64,000 nt of DNA from Paenibacillus sp. FSL M7-0420 (GTDB lineage: Bacteria > Bacillota > Bacilli > Paenibacillales > Paenibacillaceae): the NCBI RefSeq assembly GCF_038002345.1, contig NZ_JBBOCJ010000001.1:5952001-6016000 (forward strand), read 5' to 3'. Shown here piece after piece: positions 8,151 through 16,007 of the stretch (position 1 is the first letter of the stretch; the number at the start of each line of letters is the position of its first letter). Position numbers and translations under genes: made by a program. The notes beneath the pieces are model-generated. The model saw nothing but the letters and a program-made list of their open reading frames with translations, did no database searches and was not told the DNA's origin.

Positions 8151-9215
8151 TCAATCCCACCCAGCAGTCACATCAAAGCCATCTTCACCAGTATTTCGCT
8201 TCTTCCTACTGCCAAGCTTTTTCATAGCCCTCTTTATCCTAACCATCTCTTGTGAATCCAAAATATTCTTTTCAAGTTCAGCTTCAGCATTCAAAGAACG
8301 CAGTAATCGTTCTTTTGCTTTTGCCTTCATTTTGGAGAAATTAAATCCAGAATCCTCTAGCTTCTTCATTTTTGCTTCACAAAATTCACCAAACTCTTTA
8401 TCCATGTCTTTTTGAAGATAGTACAAATACAAATCATTATCAGTGAGATTGGCAAATTTTCTTCCAGAGGTTTTTTTGTTCCAGTTCCCCCAATCAATCT
8501 CCACATTGTTTGTACTTATATAAGCTTTTTCCTCAGCTTCAATTGGTTCTTCTATGTTTTCATTTACATGATAGCTCTTCTTTGTATCAGAAACAGGAGT
8601 ACTAATAACCTCATATTGATTTATTTCTTGACGGAGTTGTCTTGCATCATTGTAATAATAACGTCCACTTTGCTTTGTTATAAGCCCATCGTCTACCATT
8701 CGCTTTATAAGTGTTTTTGCAGATTTATCTGATATGTGTAGTAAACTTGCAAAGTTTGAATAAGCTATCTCTGATTTATTTTTCAAAATCAAACACAGTA
8801 CATAAAACGCTTGGCTATCTCTAGAAGCTTCAAAAACAGAGAACGGAATGATTTCAAATCCTCTCATGAAACTTGGCAGTTCTAGATAGTAATCTATGGT
8901 TTTATAAACTATTATCAGCGGCGACTGATTAGTAATTTCCTGGTCTTCAAAAGAGATCACCTCTTTACCCTTTAATGAAAGAAGAGTCTCTTTTATTTTG
9001 TTTCTATTTTGATATTTATCCTTCTTGAGATTGATTTCAGAAGCTATTTGATTTATAGTTATTTTTGTCGTTTCTTTAAACCACTTAGCTTCGCTTTGCA
9101 AAATCACGTAGTAAACATAAAGTTCATCAGGTGTAAGCTTCTTTGTATTTTCAGTTAAAAATGCATTTGGTATCATTACAAATCTTTCATTTGAATCCAT
9201 TTTCTCTTGTTTCAT
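8151..9215 (-). CDS. Winged-helix protein resembling a plasmid/phage replication initiator
   Basis: The N-terminal half reads as two winged-helix-like units: 'FVMIPNAFL...LTPDELYVYYVIL' at about 15-60 and 'SNFASLLHISDKSAKTLIKRMVDDGLI' at about 160-190. The order resembles RepA_N/DnaD-type replication initiators of Gram-positive plasmids and phages. The C-terminal part is charged and probably coiled. The start at 9215 is chosen because AAAGGAGAAG lies just upstream; an earlier in-frame codon at 9248 lacks such a site. Direct repeats lie 40-75 bases upstream (9255-9290). A replication role would mean the element can replicate after excision. This is a pattern-based guess; a transcription regulator is the alternative. 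Confidence 0.55.
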   Translation of the reverse strand: MKQEKMDSNERFVMIPNAFLTENTKKLTPDELYVYYVILQSEAKWFKETTKITINQIASEINLKKDKYQNRNKIKETLLSLKGKEVISFEDQEITNQSPLIIVYKTIDYYLELPSFMRGFEIIPFSVFEASRDSQAFYVLCLILKNKSEIAYSNFASLLHISDKSAKTLIKRMVDDGLITKQSGRYYYNDARQLRQEINQYEVISTPVSDTKKSYHVNENIEEPIEAEEKAYISTNNVEIDWGNWNKKTSGRKFANLTDNDLYLYYLQKDMDKEFGEFCEAKMKKLEDSGFNFSKMKAKAKERLLRSLNAEAELEKNILDSQEMVRIKRAMKKLGSRKKRNTGEDGFDVTAGWD

Positions 9216-9254
9216 TACTTCTCCTTTTGCATATTCTGTCCAAGACACCTCCCA

Positions 9255-9290
9255 TATAGTATGTAGGTATCTTCTGTAGTATAGTATGTT
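9255..9290. repeat. Direct repeat upstream of the winged-helix gene
   Basis: TATAGTATGT occurs at 9255-9264 and again at 9280-9289, 25 bases apart, upstream of the gene at 8151-9215. It could be an operator or an iteron-like site for that protein; two copies are too few to decide. Confidence 0.5.
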
Positions 9291-9513
9291 AAGCTGTGTA
9301 AATTCGTCGAGAAAAATTAACTGGACTACCAGCTGCTATTAAAATTTTTCAATTCAATTTCCGACTCAAATAGAGAATTCTCGATAGCCTATCCAGTAGC
9401 AACTTTCACATAAATGTTACTTATAAATCCCCCCTCCTCTAACTTCCCCCAAGACTTCTATGGAAGAGATTGTACGCAAAAAGCTCATGCCCCTCACGCA
9501 CAATCTAAATATC

Positions 9514-9699
9514 CTACTTTGCAGCAAGCATTACTTTAATCTCATTCATTTCAATCTGAATTTTGTCGTACATAGTCTTAAGTTCTTCATACAATTGCAG
9601 CATAGCAGCCTTCGCCATATCGTCATGCCCATCTTTCATCTTCATGAGATGCACCGTTTGCTCAAGCTTAGACAATTTCTCAATTATATTCGTTTCCAT
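9514..9699 (-). CDS. Small coiled-coil protein, unknown function
   Basis: This 61-residue protein is rich in Glu, Lys, Met and Leu with heptad-like spacing (IEKLSKLEQTVHLM, YEELKTMYDKIQIEM), so it is probably a helical or coiled-coil protein. GGAGGAG lies 7 bases before the ATG. It is the last gene of the run of small minus-strand genes from 11603 to 9514. I do not recognise a family. Confidence 0.7.
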   Translation of the reverse strand: METNIIEKLSKLEQTVHLMKMKDGHDDMAKAAMLQLYEELKTMYDKIQIEMNEIKVMLAAK

Positions 9700-9725
9700 G
9701 TTTCCACTCCTCCATTGTACTAATA

Positions 9726-10379
9726 TTATTTTTCTTCTTTGCCACGCTCTTCCCTTGATATGCGTATCGCTTCTTCAACAGACAAGTCCGCATTCATTGG
9801 TGGCTTGCCAAGCTCCTGCCTCAGTAGGAGATACACATGTCCACACTCCGCGCACTCCCATCCATTATGGAAACCTAAATCTGGGTCTTCTCGCTCAGTC
9901 TCTACAAAGCTATCACTGCCACAGGAGCAATGCACAGGAGGTACAGATACATAATGTATTGGGATTGGTTCATCACGAATAATGAAAGGTTTCATGATCT
10001 CCTTACCGCCAATATAAACGTAAGGCATTGGCTCTACGCCTATGATTCCTGATCTGCACACATCAATCACGCATGTATGGACAGTTTCCTTGGCAACAGG
10101 AACATCTTTATCAAAAACAACGAGTATTTCCTGCTCAATCTCTGTTATCTGTGCGTTGTGCATTGGAAACTCCACTTCACCCACTTTGGGCAACTTTATA
10201 TCAATCAGGGGTTCATCATCATACTTGTTGATAATTCTGATTCCCAGCATATTGTACGCAGCATCGTAAAGAAGGAAACAACTTACATCAGAACGAGTCT
10301 TAGTCCTCTCATGCTTGTGTTTCTCGTTGTCTTTGAGGTAAATATACATCATTGAATCTTCAGAAATTGTAATTTGCAT
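9726..10379 (-). CDS. DUF2283-like protein with C-terminal zinc ribbon
   Basis: The N-terminus (ISEDSMMYIYL ... LLYDAAYNMLGIRI) resembles the small beta-rich DUF2283 fold. Towards the C-terminus 'HCSCGSD' and 'WECAECGH' give a four-cysteine zinc ribbon. The start at 10379 is preferred because GGAGGG lies 10 bases upstream; a TTG at 10409 would add ten residues with a poorer site. It is separated from the next gene (9514-9699) by only 26 bases and follows 10413-10871 closely, so it belongs to the small-gene operon. Function is unknown. Confidence 0.7.
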   Translation of the reverse strand: MQITISEDSMMYIYLKDNEKHKHERTKTRSDVSCFLLYDAAYNMLGIRIINKYDDEPLIDIKLPKVGEVEFPMHNAQITEIEQEILVVFDKDVPVAKETVHTCVIDVCRSGIIGVEPMPYVYIGGKEIMKPFIIRDEPIPIHYVSVPPVHCSCGSDSFVETEREDPDLGFHNGWECAECGHVYLLLRQELGKPPMNADLSVEEAIRISREERGKEEK

Positions 10380-10412
10380 GTCTATTAATCCCTCCAATTC
10401 TTCCAGCAAGCT

Positions 10413-10871
10413 TTACTTCAGGCGACCTATTTCACGTTCCAGCTCTTTCAACCGCTCCCAACAGGTATAAATATCCTGTACGTTGGTTGCAAAAAGTTGT
10501 TCAAGCCTTCTCACTCGCGCTGGTAGGGCAAAGTGGGAGGTTTCCTCAATCCCCTCACTCTGAATGATTACCAATTGCTCCTTTACCTCTTCAATTGCAG
10601 CAGCCAGCTTGTCTAGAGAAGAATCTGGTTGAATGGGCGTAGATTGCTGTTTATGCTTGTCCAGTGAGGAATCTGGTTGATTGAGCTTAGCCTCCTGTCT
10701 TCGCTCGTCTCTTTCTTTTCGAGCTTCATTGTTATATTGCGTTAATTTCTCCATATTCCTTTCATAGTCTAGCTGTAGTAGGTTTCGTTCTTCTGGTGAA
10801 AGCTTTGAATCATCGCCATACAGATCGCTCATTTGATCAATCACTAATTGCATCAAATCTGTTTTGTCCAT
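10413..10871 (-). CDS. Coiled-coil protein with an internal repeat, unknown function
   Basis: The protein has 152 residues, is highly charged, and consists of two helical stretches (about 1-65 and 85-152) joined by a linker that contains QPDSSLDK twice (around 65-72 and 81-88). AAAGGGG precedes the ATG. The exact octapeptide duplication points to a recent short tandem duplication in the linker. It belongs to the minus-strand operon with 9726-10379 and 9514-9699. No family is recognised. Confidence 0.7.
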   Translation of the reverse strand: MDKTDLMQLVIDQMSDLYGDDSKLSPEERNLLQLDYERNMEKLTQYNNEARKERDERRQEAKLNQPDSSLDKHKQQSTPIQPDSSLDKLAAAIEEVKEQLVIIQSEGIEETSHFALPARVRRLEQLFATNVQDIYTCWERLKELEREIGRLK

Positions 10872-10958
10872 ATAAACCAGCCCCTTTAATCTGTGTTGTA
10901 TCCACTAACAGCCTTATCACCTTTCTCACATAGATAAAATATATTTTCGGGAGTCATG

Positions 10959-11423
10959 CTAAAGCCTACTGTTCAGATACTCGTCATGCTCAAGTTTCAT
11001 TTCCTTAGGGAAATTCATCAACTCTTTTTGTGGGACTATTGGGATATTATGATTGCGAACAACATAAACATTTTTATTATGCCCCTTCAATGAAACTTCC
11101 TGAATAAACCCAAGTTTCTTTAATCTTTTTAAAGCCTTACTTGTTCTTTCTATGCTCATACTACTTTCCTCGCTTAATTCTTTTTTTGAAACCTGAACTG
11201 CATTATTATTACTAGTAGTCCTCATGAGAAATGAAAGAAAGACACTGAACGCTTCACCCATTACACGCTTCCAGTACCTTCCGATATAATCGTCTACTCC
11301 AGTTCCTCTAAAAGTATTAATATCCGCTGTTGTCAGTATCCTGTCTCCTACTCTCTCAATAACAAAATTGCTTTGTTGTATTTCAAACTCTGTTAGAAAT
11401 CTGACCTTGTTAGCAATTGTCAT
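10959..11423 (-). CDS. Winged-helix DNA-binding protein
   Basis: Residues ~75-125 form a recognisable winged helix ('VSKKELSEESSMSIERTSKALKRLKKLGFIQEV...NVYVV'), in which the S-x-E-R-T-x-K-A-L-K-R-L helix is the probable recognition helix. The N-terminal ~70 residues have no clear relative. AAGGAGAG precedes the ATG. It is near the head of the small-gene operon and may be its regulator or a replication accessory protein; the position next to a strong promoter with an opposing antisense promoter fits a control role, which is inference. Confidence 0.75.
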   Translation of the reverse strand: MTIANKVRFLTEFEIQQSNFVIERVGDRILTTADINTFRGTGVDDYIGRYWKRVMGEAFSVFLSFLMRTTSNNNAVQVSKKELSEESSMSIERTSKALKRLKKLGFIQEVSLKGHNKNVYVVRNHNIPIVPQKELMNFPKEMKLEHDEYLNSRL

Positions 11424-11450
11424 GTTATTGTTACTCTCCTTCTAAGTTTT

Positions 11451-11603
11451 TCATTTATTTCTGTTGTTCCAGGCTTCCCAAATCATATAAACAACGATAG
11501 TACACACGCCTCCTAGCCCAAATCCGAAAACGAAAGTCATGTCAAATGTGGTATTTGTCAGCTCGATTAAATTCATTTTCACATCTAAGAATCGTACGTT
11601 CAT
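11451..11603 (-). CDS. Small single-pass membrane protein (50 residues)
   Basis: The reading frame from the ATG at 11603 gives 50 residues, ending with one hydrophobic helix (TFVFGFGLGGVCTIVVYMIW, about residues 23-43) and a short polar, Asn-rich tail. An internal ATG at 11576 would give a 41-residue form. AAAGGAG lies about 20 bases before the first ATG, too far to be ideal, so the start is uncertain. It is the first gene after the minus-strand promoter at 11773-11802. It resembles tiny membrane proteins of phages and plasmids, but no function can be named. Confidence 0.5.
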   Translation of the reverse strand: MNVRFLDVKMNLIELTNTTFDMTFVFGFGLGGVCTIVVYMIWEAWNNRNK

Positions 11604-11677
11604 ACTTATCAGAGTGATTATTCACTCCTTTCTAGATTTAATGAGGATTTTTTTGGGGTACTGACAATCCCTTTTTG

Positions 11678-11706
11678 TTGACTTCCAACTCTATTCAGGT
11701 TACAAT
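11678..11706 (+). promoter_or_regulatory. Sigma-A-type promoter, antisense to the small-gene operon leader
   Basis: TTGACT (11678-11683), a 17-base spacer, then TACAAT (11701-11706). A transcript would start near 11713 and run against the transcript from the promoter at 11773-11802. Confidence 0.6.
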
Positions 11707-11712
11707 GGCTTC

Positions 11713-11826
11713 ATAAAGTAAAATTAAAATGCCCCATCTATGCAATTAAGCTGAAAATAAATATTTGAACCCACTATACTCTACTTTTCTTTGAAAAGTC
11801 AAGAGTGTTTTTCATGCTCTTTTTTT
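11713..11826 (+). ncRNA. Candidate antisense RNA opposite the operon leader
   Basis: This is bounded by the promoter at 11678-11706 and a hairpin with T run (AAGAG at 11801-11805, CTCTT at about 11817-11821, followed by Ts). The resulting ~115-base RNA would overlap the first ~50 bases of the opposing mRNA. This layout resembles counter-transcribed RNAs that set plasmid copy number, but the hairpin is short and read-through to the gene at 12116 is possible. Confidence 0.35.
11773..11802 (-). promoter_or_regulatory. Sigma-A-type promoter of the small-gene operon
   Basis: On the minus strand TTGACT (11797-11802), an 18-base spacer and TATAGT (11773-11778) form a good promoter. It reads towards the genes at 11603, 11423, 10871, 10379 and 9699. 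Confidence 0.6.
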
Positions 11827-11853
11827 GGTGTTTATGCCTACTTCAAGCGTACT

Positions 11854-11992
11854 CCCCACCCTCAGTCACCAAAGACGCTCCTCAATTCGTTGTATCGCCC
11901 TTCTCTTGCTCCACCAACAATTCCCTTGATCATAAGATTAAAAGGCGCTGAACTACATATGAATCGTTCTTAGCTCTATGTTTGCACTTCAT
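11854..11992. repeat. Diverged intergenic repeat, copy A
   Basis: This copy aligns with 12713-12851: both begin CCCCA(C/T)CCTCAG, continue CACCAAAG(A/C)CGCTCC, and end near ATGTTTGCACTTC / ATGTTCACACTTC, with indels between. No reading frame is conserved between the copies. They flank the two plus-strand genes at 12116-12685. Confidence 0.55.
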
Positions 11993-12115
11993 CACCCTCT
12001 GACCACTCGTCGTTCAAGAGAAACCTTCAATACTATGAAAGCTAACTTATTTATAATTGCTTTCAAAGATTTCTTTTTACCAATTGTTTATAATCTTGTC
12101 AAAGGAGGATTCTTA

Positions 12116-12352
12116 ATGATCTCTGATAAGGAACTGACTGATATGCAGGTAATCAAGAGCAGAGATGGAGTTTTTATTCCAAAAGATTTCTGTTTAGTAT
12201 CGTTGTTGAATTATTATCAAAGTAACAGCCCACTTAAAGATGAAGAGTACAACGCCATTTCAGATTTCCTTTTCCACTTGGAGCTTGATTTGGGCATCTG
12301 TGATGGAACGAATCCAAAATACTTAAAACAAAGAGTTGTCAGCAAGGACTAG
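12116..12352 (+). CDS. Small unknown protein (78 residues)
   Basis: The start at 12116 is fixed by AAAGGAGG seven bases upstream; longer in-frame readings lack a site. The protein is acidic and probably globular ('MQVIKSRDGVFIPKDFCLVSLLNYYQ'). I do not recognise a family. It precedes the DUF2442 gene by 66 bases on the same strand, so the two may be co-expressed, and the pair is bracketed by the two copies of a diverged repeat (11854-11992 and 12713-12851), which suggests they move or were duplicated as a cassette. Confidence 0.65.
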   Translation: MISDKELTDMQVIKSRDGVFIPKDFCLVSLLNYYQSNSPLKDEEYNAISDFLFHLELDLGICDGTNPKYLKQRVVSKD

Positions 12353-12418
12353 ATTTCTGTGCCTGTACAACACGTATCATAATGAATATTTCACCTTACA
12401 TAGATTGGAGTGATTAAA

Positions 12419-12685
12419 ATGAACAAAATCGTGGTCTCAGTAAAAGCGGCACCTAACTTTATGTTGTTACTGGAGTTTGAAGGGAAGGAATACAGAGTGT
12501 TTGATTTTAAGGCATATGCTGAAACTAAATCAGGCTTTCCATTAGAAATCATTAAGAATCGCGTTCTTTTTGAAAGTGTCAGAATAGATGGAACTGGAAC
12601 TATAAGTTGGGACAATGATTTCGACATTGATGTTGAATTTTTGTACAACAATAGTATTGCTAAGTCAGATTCAGATTTTGATTGA
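12419..12685 (+). CDS. DUF2442 domain protein
   Basis: The 88 residues follow the DUF2442 pattern: 'V-S-V-K-A-A-P-N-F-M-L-L-L-E-F-E-G-K-E-Y-R' at the start in shortened form, then 'LFESVRIDGTGTISWDNDFDIDVEFLY' near the C-terminus. The start at 12419 has GGAG 8 bases upstream; a GTG at 12410 overlaps that site and is less likely. DUF2442 proteins are often encoded beside DUF4160-type or HTH partners and are thought to be part of toxin-antitoxin-like pairs. The upstream 78-residue gene does not look like DUF4160, so a pairing is only suggested by adjacency. Confidence 0.8.
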   Translation: MNKIVVSVKAAPNFMLLLEFEGKEYRVFDFKAYAETKSGFPLEIIKNRVLFESVRIDGTGTISWDNDFDIDVEFLYNNSIAKSDSDFD

Positions 12686-12712
12686 GTCGCAGCTTTAGTG
12701 GATTCGGTAATA

Positions 12713-12851
12713 CCCCATCCTCAGCACCAAAGCCGCTCCCTAAACATTTTAACGACTTCTCCTTTCTCCCTCAATTCCTTGCCTAAGAGATTCAAGAGTT
12801 GCTCCAATACATTTAAATCGCTCGGTCTTAATCCCATGTTCACACTTCCAT
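12713..12851. repeat. Diverged intergenic repeat, copy B
   Basis: Partner of 11854-11992. On the minus strand this copy has a 38-codon open frame from an ATG in the 'CCCATG'-flanked end, with no good ribosome-binding site and no counterpart in copy A, so it is not called as a gene. The rest of the gap to 13062 shows only a small hairpin near 12962-12982. Confidence 0.5.
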
Positions 12852-13061
12852 AGTACTACCGCTACAGTTGTCGCTGTCTTATTACTATTCGGATATTCTC
12901 AGAAGGTGTAAATGACAGATGCTTCACGAAATCCTCTGATGAAAAACCCAAATGCGAACATCTATCACGAAAGTGATTTTTAATATTGCAAATCGACAAA
13001 CATGAAATCAGCCATTGGTGCTCCCTATATTTAAATAAGGACTACTTGTTTTAAAATTGCA

Positions 13062-13817
13062 CTATTTTAGCGGTAATCGGTGAATGGATTCGTCAAAAAA
13101 ATAGTTAATATCGACAACTGTGCAGTCTTTCAGTACGTCGCCAATTGCGTACTTTTTCGCCTTATCGATCGGCATAGTCGAGAAAGCAAGTCGAAATTCT
13201 TTTTGGTATTTAAAATAATTTTCCTTCCAAAAAGCCAAGCCTATATTTCCTTCAATAAATTGTTCTAATTGTTCTTTGTACATGACCCCCGCAGAATAAT
13301 CAACGTATCGAACTGCTTTTATTTCTCCGTAATGCTCATCTGGTATTGTTGCAGCCACAAGATGTGGAAAATCGTTCGGCAGAATGACTGCGCTTTTCCC
13401 AAAATTATCGATGATATTTTGTTTCTCTACTTCGGGAAGGCTTAGTTTTACATATGCATACTCTTCGTCTACGTGGACAACTTCAAAGTCATCTTTCGTG
13501 AAAGCTGTAAAGCAGAATACTGGAACGTATCCAGCATCAGGATGGCGAAGTATAATACCTTTTTTACCAAACTCAGCTACTACCTCACCTGTACGGTTAT
13601 CAACGACACTTAAGTTCTCTAATTGACCTACTGCCGCACCTTCAAGCCTATCGCCTTGTCCACGTACCTGCTCGCGTTCTTCTTGTTCGATGAAACTTTT
13701 CAACGGTTGCATAAAAAGATTGCCGTCTTTCAGATCTTGAACGTACTCTGGTTTAGTGAATTTAACGAAATAATAAACCTGCTTGTCCTGCATTACTTCC
13801 AACTCATTTAAACGCAT
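13062..13817 (-). CDS. DUF2971-like protein, unknown function
   Basis: The start ('VYYFVKFTKPEYVQDLKDGNLFMQPLKSF') and the late motif 'YFKYQKEFRLAFS' resemble DUF2971-type proteins, which share a Y-x-Y-T/K...L-x-x-G-x-L-x-x-x-x-x-x-F opening and a W-x-x-E-x-E-x-R-x core near the C-terminus. AGGGGG precedes the ATG. Upstream at 13865-13879 lies TTAGTG-TGT-CACTAA, a possible operator. DUF2971 proteins are common on mobile elements and in defence islands, but their biochemistry is not established. The family match is from pattern memory and is tentative. Confidence 0.65.
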   Translation of the reverse strand: MRLNELEVMQDKQVYYFVKFTKPEYVQDLKDGNLFMQPLKSFIEQEEREQVRGQGDRLEGAAVGQLENLSVVDNRTGEVVAEFGKKGIILRHPDAGYVPVFCFTAFTKDDFEVVHVDEEYAYVKLSLPEVEKQNIIDNFGKSAVILPNDFPHLVAATIPDEHYGEIKAVRYVDYSAGVMYKEQLEQFIEGNIGLAFWKENYFKYQKEFRLAFSTMPIDKAKKYAIGDVLKDCTVVDINYFFDESIHRLPLK

Positions 13818-14089
13818 ATGCTTCCCCCTATCCTATTGTAATCCAACAGAAGTTTACGCCTCTTTTAGTGTGTCACTAAGAGATGCGACGTCAGATATTC
13901 TTCGGCAACATAACTGATCTATCTTGCTTTCTTTTAACACTTGGAACCAGAAAAATTACATCACAGCTGATGAAATCCGCCGCCATTCTATTCAAACACA
14001 TTTTGGTCGCTTCGCCTCTAGATGCTTCGCTTGTAGGCATCACCCAAAGCTTTTCGAGGATATTTAAGACGCTGCTATAGGTTAAATGA
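13818..14089. other. Non-coding region with an operator-like palindrome
   Basis: TTAGTG (13865-13870) and CACTAA (13874-13879) form a short palindrome upstream of the gene at 13062-13817. No gene is credible up to 14516; the repeat cluster at 14090-14207 is listed separately. Confidence 0.45.
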
Positions 14090-14207
14090 CAAAGAGTAAT
14101 CCCCCCCCCTGCAAAAGTGACGGATTACTCTAAGTGGTTTACTCCTGAAAAACATGAACAAAAAGAAATAATCAGCCCACCCTCAGAAAGTAACAGATTA
14201 CTCTTTG
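14090..14207. repeat. Nested inverted repeats with a poly-C run
   Basis: CAAAGAGTAATC at 14090-14101 is the exact reverse complement of GATTACTCTTTG at 14196-14207. AGAGTAATCC (14093-14102) also pairs with GGATTACTCT (14122-14131). The first arm runs straight into a tract of nine to eleven Cs (14101-14109). The remaining 300 bases to the next gene show nothing else clear. Possible roles are an origin, a transfer site or alternative RNA hairpins. Confidence 0.65.
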
Positions 14208-14473
14208 TGTCCAAAAACAAGGGATAACAAGAAAAAGAATAGCACAAAATCTCTATAATGCAAGTTTTTCCAAAATAAAAATATACACTTCTCCACAGCC
14301 ATTCCACATGATGTAAACGCCGTTGTATCCTCCAAGGGCAGATTTACCTGTACTGGCTCAATGGAGGGCATCCATCAATAATGGAATCGCTCTGAGAGTG
14401 TATTAACTATTCGTGTTTACTTGTCAACTGCATTAGACAAAAAGCAACATTTGTCCTGCTAAACATAAGTTAA

Positions 14474-14501
14474 ATAAAAAAGCCCTCCGAAGAGAGCTTT
14501 T
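14474..14501 (-). terminator. Rho-independent terminator
   Basis: On the minus strand AAGCTCTC-TTCG-GAGGGCTT followed by six Ts, 15 bases after the stop of the gene at 14517-14720. Confidence 0.8.
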
Positions 14502-14516
14502 GTGAATATTAGTAAG

Positions 14517-14720
14517 TTAGTTGTTGATAGGGTCAATAAAAATTGCATTGGAGGAGGATGTGTCAAGCTGCGTCAATTGAATGGCATCCTCTTCGAATTC
14601 CCAACCATCAGCAATTAGTTGTTCCAAAACCTTTTTCTTGCCGTTTTCTTCTGTGTCTGCAACAACTACAACACCGAATTCAAGGGAGCTGTCAAGCTTC
14701 TGGCAATAATACACATTCAT
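14517..14720 (-). CDS. Small unknown protein (67 residues)
   Basis: GAGGGG lies 10 bases before the ATG and a terminator follows directly, so this is a credible monocistronic gene. The sequence 'YYCQKLDSSLEFGVVVVADTEENGKKKVLEQLIADGWEFEEDAI' predicts a small alpha/beta fold, possibly of the kind that binds a partner protein. It lies 240 bases downstream of the integrase. There is no family match I can name. Position beside the integrase would suit an excisionase, but it lacks a basic HTH and is acidic, so that is unlikely. Confidence 0.7.
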   Translation of the reverse strand: MNVYYCQKLDSSLEFGVVVVADTEENGKKKVLEQLIADGWEFEEDAIQLTQLDTSSSNAIFIDPINN

Positions 14721-14913
14721 TATTAGGAACCCCTCTTTCAGAAATGGACTGAATACTTATTCTACCAGTTAATTATTGTAAATTCAACTCACTTGAACAA
14801 TTTAAATGAGCATGCCTTTCATCCTTTAACGGTGGATCACCAACATGGTTTATGAAGGCAATTATCGTTTGAGGGCATTGGGTGCAAATGAGGCTAAAAT
14901 TAAGCCATTTAAT

Positions 14914-15954
14914 CTACAAAGTTCCACCACGTTTGTTAATCAAATTTTGAAGCGGCGAACAATCATCATGACTTTTTCTGATGTCTGTGGTGTCCATTTG
15001 AATGTATCGACGTACAGTTCGAATATCAGACCAACCGCCCATCTTCTGCAAAGAAAAAGGGTCTGCTCCATTCAAGGTCATGTTTTTAGCCCATGTGTGG
15101 CGGTAAACGTGCGCTGTCATTTTTTTGCCCACAATGCCAGCTTTCCCACCATAATACTTTAGGCGCTTGGTAAATTGATTAGCGCCAAGCGGTTCACCAA
15201 AGCAGGACATAAAAATCCTATCCGTTGTAAAGTGTTGTTTATTTTCGGAGACTAGCTGTAAAAGAAGCTTTGATGCCAGTGATGAAAAAGGAATCAAGCG
15301 CGGTTTACGGTTTTTACTTTTTTCTGCTGGTATTGTAATAAATCTAGCTTGAAAATCAATATCCATAGTTCTCAAGCTTAGTAATTCTTGAATCCGTAAG
15401 CCTGAATCCAGCATGACAACCATCGCAACATAATCTCTGAAGCCTACAAAATCTCGCTGATTAGGCTGCTTAAGTATCGCCCTTACTTCTTCATCTGTTA
15501 AACAATTAGTTAAATCAATATCTTGTTTCAGCAAGTTGATCTGATCGAATACATTGACCTCAAGTAGATTGTCCTTTCGTAATTGATTAAAGATAGCCTT
15601 CATTGTTCGCAACCTAATATTCACTGTAGTATCAGTTAATCCGATTCTTTGCTTGTCTGAATCAATGTATTTATGGTTTTCATATCTTCGTGCATCAAAT
15701 CGCATATAGTTGATATGGTCACGAATATGGGATGCTGTTAGTTCGTCAATAAACTCCATTTCTGGATAGCGCTCTTGTAACCAGCTGTAAAAGTAATGGA
15801 AATGTTTGTAATAATCCTTAATCGTACGTTCTCTGAGTCCTTCTGCCCTTTTTGCATTGATAGCAAGATCAAGCGCTTGCTCAAACCCCAGCCTTGGAAA
15901 TTCCTCCTTGTTCCTGCTGCCAACAGGTACTCTTCGCTCTTTCTTTTTAAGCAT
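14914..15954 (-). CDS. Tyrosine recombinase/integrase of the island
   Basis: This 346-residue XerC/D-type recombinase has an N-terminal SAM-like core-binding domain (about 25-130) and a catalytic domain with R187 (GLRIQEL), H282-x2-R285 (AHVYRH), W308 and nucleophile Y317 (RRYIQMD). The start at 15954 is chosen because GGGAGG lies 7 bases upstream; the longer frame to 16089 has no site. It lies against the 3' end of yutM, its probable attachment target, and is the intact counterpart of the relic at 499-690. It catalyses integration and excision through a 3'-phosphotyrosine intermediate. No excisionase is evident. Confidence 0.95.
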   Translation of the reverse strand: MLKKKERRVPVGSRNKEEFPRLGFEQALDLAINAKRAEGLRERTIKDYYKHFHYFYSWLQERYPEMEFIDELTASHIRDHINYMRFDARRYENHKYIDSDKQRIGLTDTTVNIRLRTMKAIFNQLRKDNLLEVNVFDQINLLKQDIDLTNCLTDEEVRAILKQPNQRDFVGFRDYVAMVVMLDSGLRIQELLSLRTMDIDFQARFITIPAEKSKNRKPRLIPFSSLASKLLLQLVSENKQHFTTDRIFMSCFGEPLGANQFTKRLKYYGGKAGIVGKKMTAHVYRHTWAKNMTLNGADPFSLQKMGGWSDIRTVRRYIQMDTTDIRKSHDDCSPLQNLINKRGGTL

Positions 15955-16007
15955 TAAAAAACCTCCCAAATTTGTGTTTATGCGATCAACACAAGCTTGG
16001 GAGGTCC

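Noticed and set aside
12738..12851. 38-codon minus-strand frame inside repeat copy B
   Set aside because: No convincing ribosome-binding site and not preserved in copy A of the same repeat.
14090..14207. CRISPR array
   Set aside because: Only three short repeat copies, one inverted, with unequal spacing and no cas genes.
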